DNA from: Maridesulfovibrio salexigens DSM 2638
Lineage (GTDB): Bacteria; Desulfobacterota; Desulfovibrionia; Desulfovibrionales; Desulfovibrionaceae
DNA: 64,000 nucleotides
Reading direction: 5' to 3'
NCBI RefSeq assembly: GCF_000023445.1
Contig: NC_012881.1
Coordinates: forward strand, 3,737,501 to 3,801,500
Position 1 is the first letter of the stretch. Each line of letters opens with the position of its first letter. Shown here piece after piece: positions 63,460 to 64,000 of the stretch. The translations under genes and the position numbers were made by a program. The notes under the pieces were generated by a model. It did not search any database and had not been told where the DNA came from. It saw only the letters and a list, made by a program, of their open reading frames with translations.

Positions 63460-63933
63460 AGCTTCCTCTCTATCTATTCGAAATTGATATCTTTAAATCC
63501 ACACGTATCAAAACAAAAACCAACACTGCCTCACAAAAATAAGTTCTACATAGTTATTATACATCAACTCACCAAAAAAAGTAACGCAAACATATTTTTT
63601 TGATTGCAACAAAAGACAACTGCCAGACATATAGAAATCAAACTGAATTACTAAATCCCTAAGCAGTTGGTTAAACCATACTAAATTCGGCAAGTTATTA
63701 TATGTTGCACATCAGACTTCTAAAAAAGTAGAAAGTTTTTTAATATTCTACTTCACCTTTATATGCATATAATGCTATTCATGGTTAGTCTTAGTTGATT
63801 AAATTTTCTAAGAGGATATTCACTTTAATCTAAAGTTTATACACCAAACACAATACGTTCCTACATCAACAGACTAAAAAATATTTAATACATAAATTAT
63901 ACGGCAACCGTAAAACATGGGAAGGGAGAGAAT
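63460..63933. other. AT-rich intergenic region, no gene seen
   Basis: 474 bases that must hold the promoters of glgP (leftward) and of the regulator gene at the right edge. Very AT-rich with many short T and A runs; I could not single out one promoter with confidence, and no coding frame or stable fold was found. Confidence 0.5.
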
Positions 63934-64000
63934 ATGGAAGATCATCTTAAAGAAGCACTTGAAATAGTAAAAGCACAGGCCAGTGTTAGAACCATGACTG
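63934..64000 (+). CDS. Start of a MucR/Ros-like regulator gene (runs off the right edge)
   Basis: Only 22 codons are inside the window, from ATG 63934 with GGGAGAG 7 bases upstream. The peptide opening (DHLKEALEIVKAQASV, then RTMT) matches my memory of the N-termini of MucR-family zinc-finger regulators in Desulfovibrio, whose zinc finger lies farther on. The identification is tentative because the DNA-binding part is not visible. Confidence 0.55.
   Translation, partial: MEDHLKEALEIVKAQASVRTMT

Overview
The window looks like chromosome of a free-living, probably marine, sulfate-reducer-type Desulfovibrionales bacterium (Maridesulfovibrio/Desulfovibrio-like). This is an inference from gene content and style: mid-GC DNA, strong Shine-Dalgarno sites, a MucR-type regulator start at the right edge, a PomB-like (sodium-type) flagellar stator, several Cache-domain receptors and kinases, and a repeat element of a kind I associate with Desulfovibrio. 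No plasmid, phage, insertion sequence or CRISPR was seen. Most of the window is ordinary chromosomal backbone with a few accessory spots.

Layout. 1-537 holds the start of an SLC13-type permease on the minus strand. 740-10410 is a long plus-strand block: dnaE, queD, dtd, then an ATPase/STAS partner-switching pair, a FapA (DUF342) protein, pomA/pomB-like stator genes and a CgeB-like glycosyltransferase. 10489-18800 is mostly minus strand: FmdB zinc ribbon, a UGA-containing small ORF that looks like a selenoprotein, a CHASE4 histidine kinase, cysS, ispDF, rnpB, a zinc-ribbon coiled-coil protein, a NIF3-family protein and a tRNA with anticodon CAU. 18935-26865 contains rfaE2, a repeat element, a CPBP protease-like protein, a small membrane protein behind a structured leader, a YkgJ-type protein, a GT2 protein, a divergent PACE efflux/LysR pair and a deacetylase-glycosyltransferase fusion. 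26943-30516 is a polar amino-acid ABC operon with a fused double permease, divergent from an NtrC-like regulator with a degenerate receiver. 32481-36253 is an iron/phosphonate-type ABC operon.

36751-47551 has a chemoreceptor, serS, pncC, a porin gene broken by a perfect 34-bp tandem duplication, thpR, an htpX-htrA protease pair and a PAS histidine kinase. 47801-51364 encodes a 1187-residue FecR-RTX protein. 51408-56704 is a minus-strand rpsA operon that also carries sppA, a metallo-beta-lactamase protein, a TPR protein with a Glu-substituted receiver, and two small membrane coiled-coil proteins. 57059-58543 is pstB-phoU without pstSCA. It faces a plus-strand trio (DUF202-like, DsrE-like, unknown) across a Pho-box-like direct repeat. 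The end holds an AMIN-domain protein, glgP and the first codons of a MucR-like gene.

The most notable observation is the small ORF at 10702-10854. It has one in-frame UGA, and a hairpin immediately downstream fits the geometry of a bacterial SECIS element. Next come the porin tandem duplication, the ribosome-binding-site-sequestering leader near 20520, the two altered receiver domains, and the partner-switch genes embedded in the stator operon. Starts were chosen by ribosome binding site and by alignment to family N-termini. All family calls come from reading motifs by eye, without database searches.
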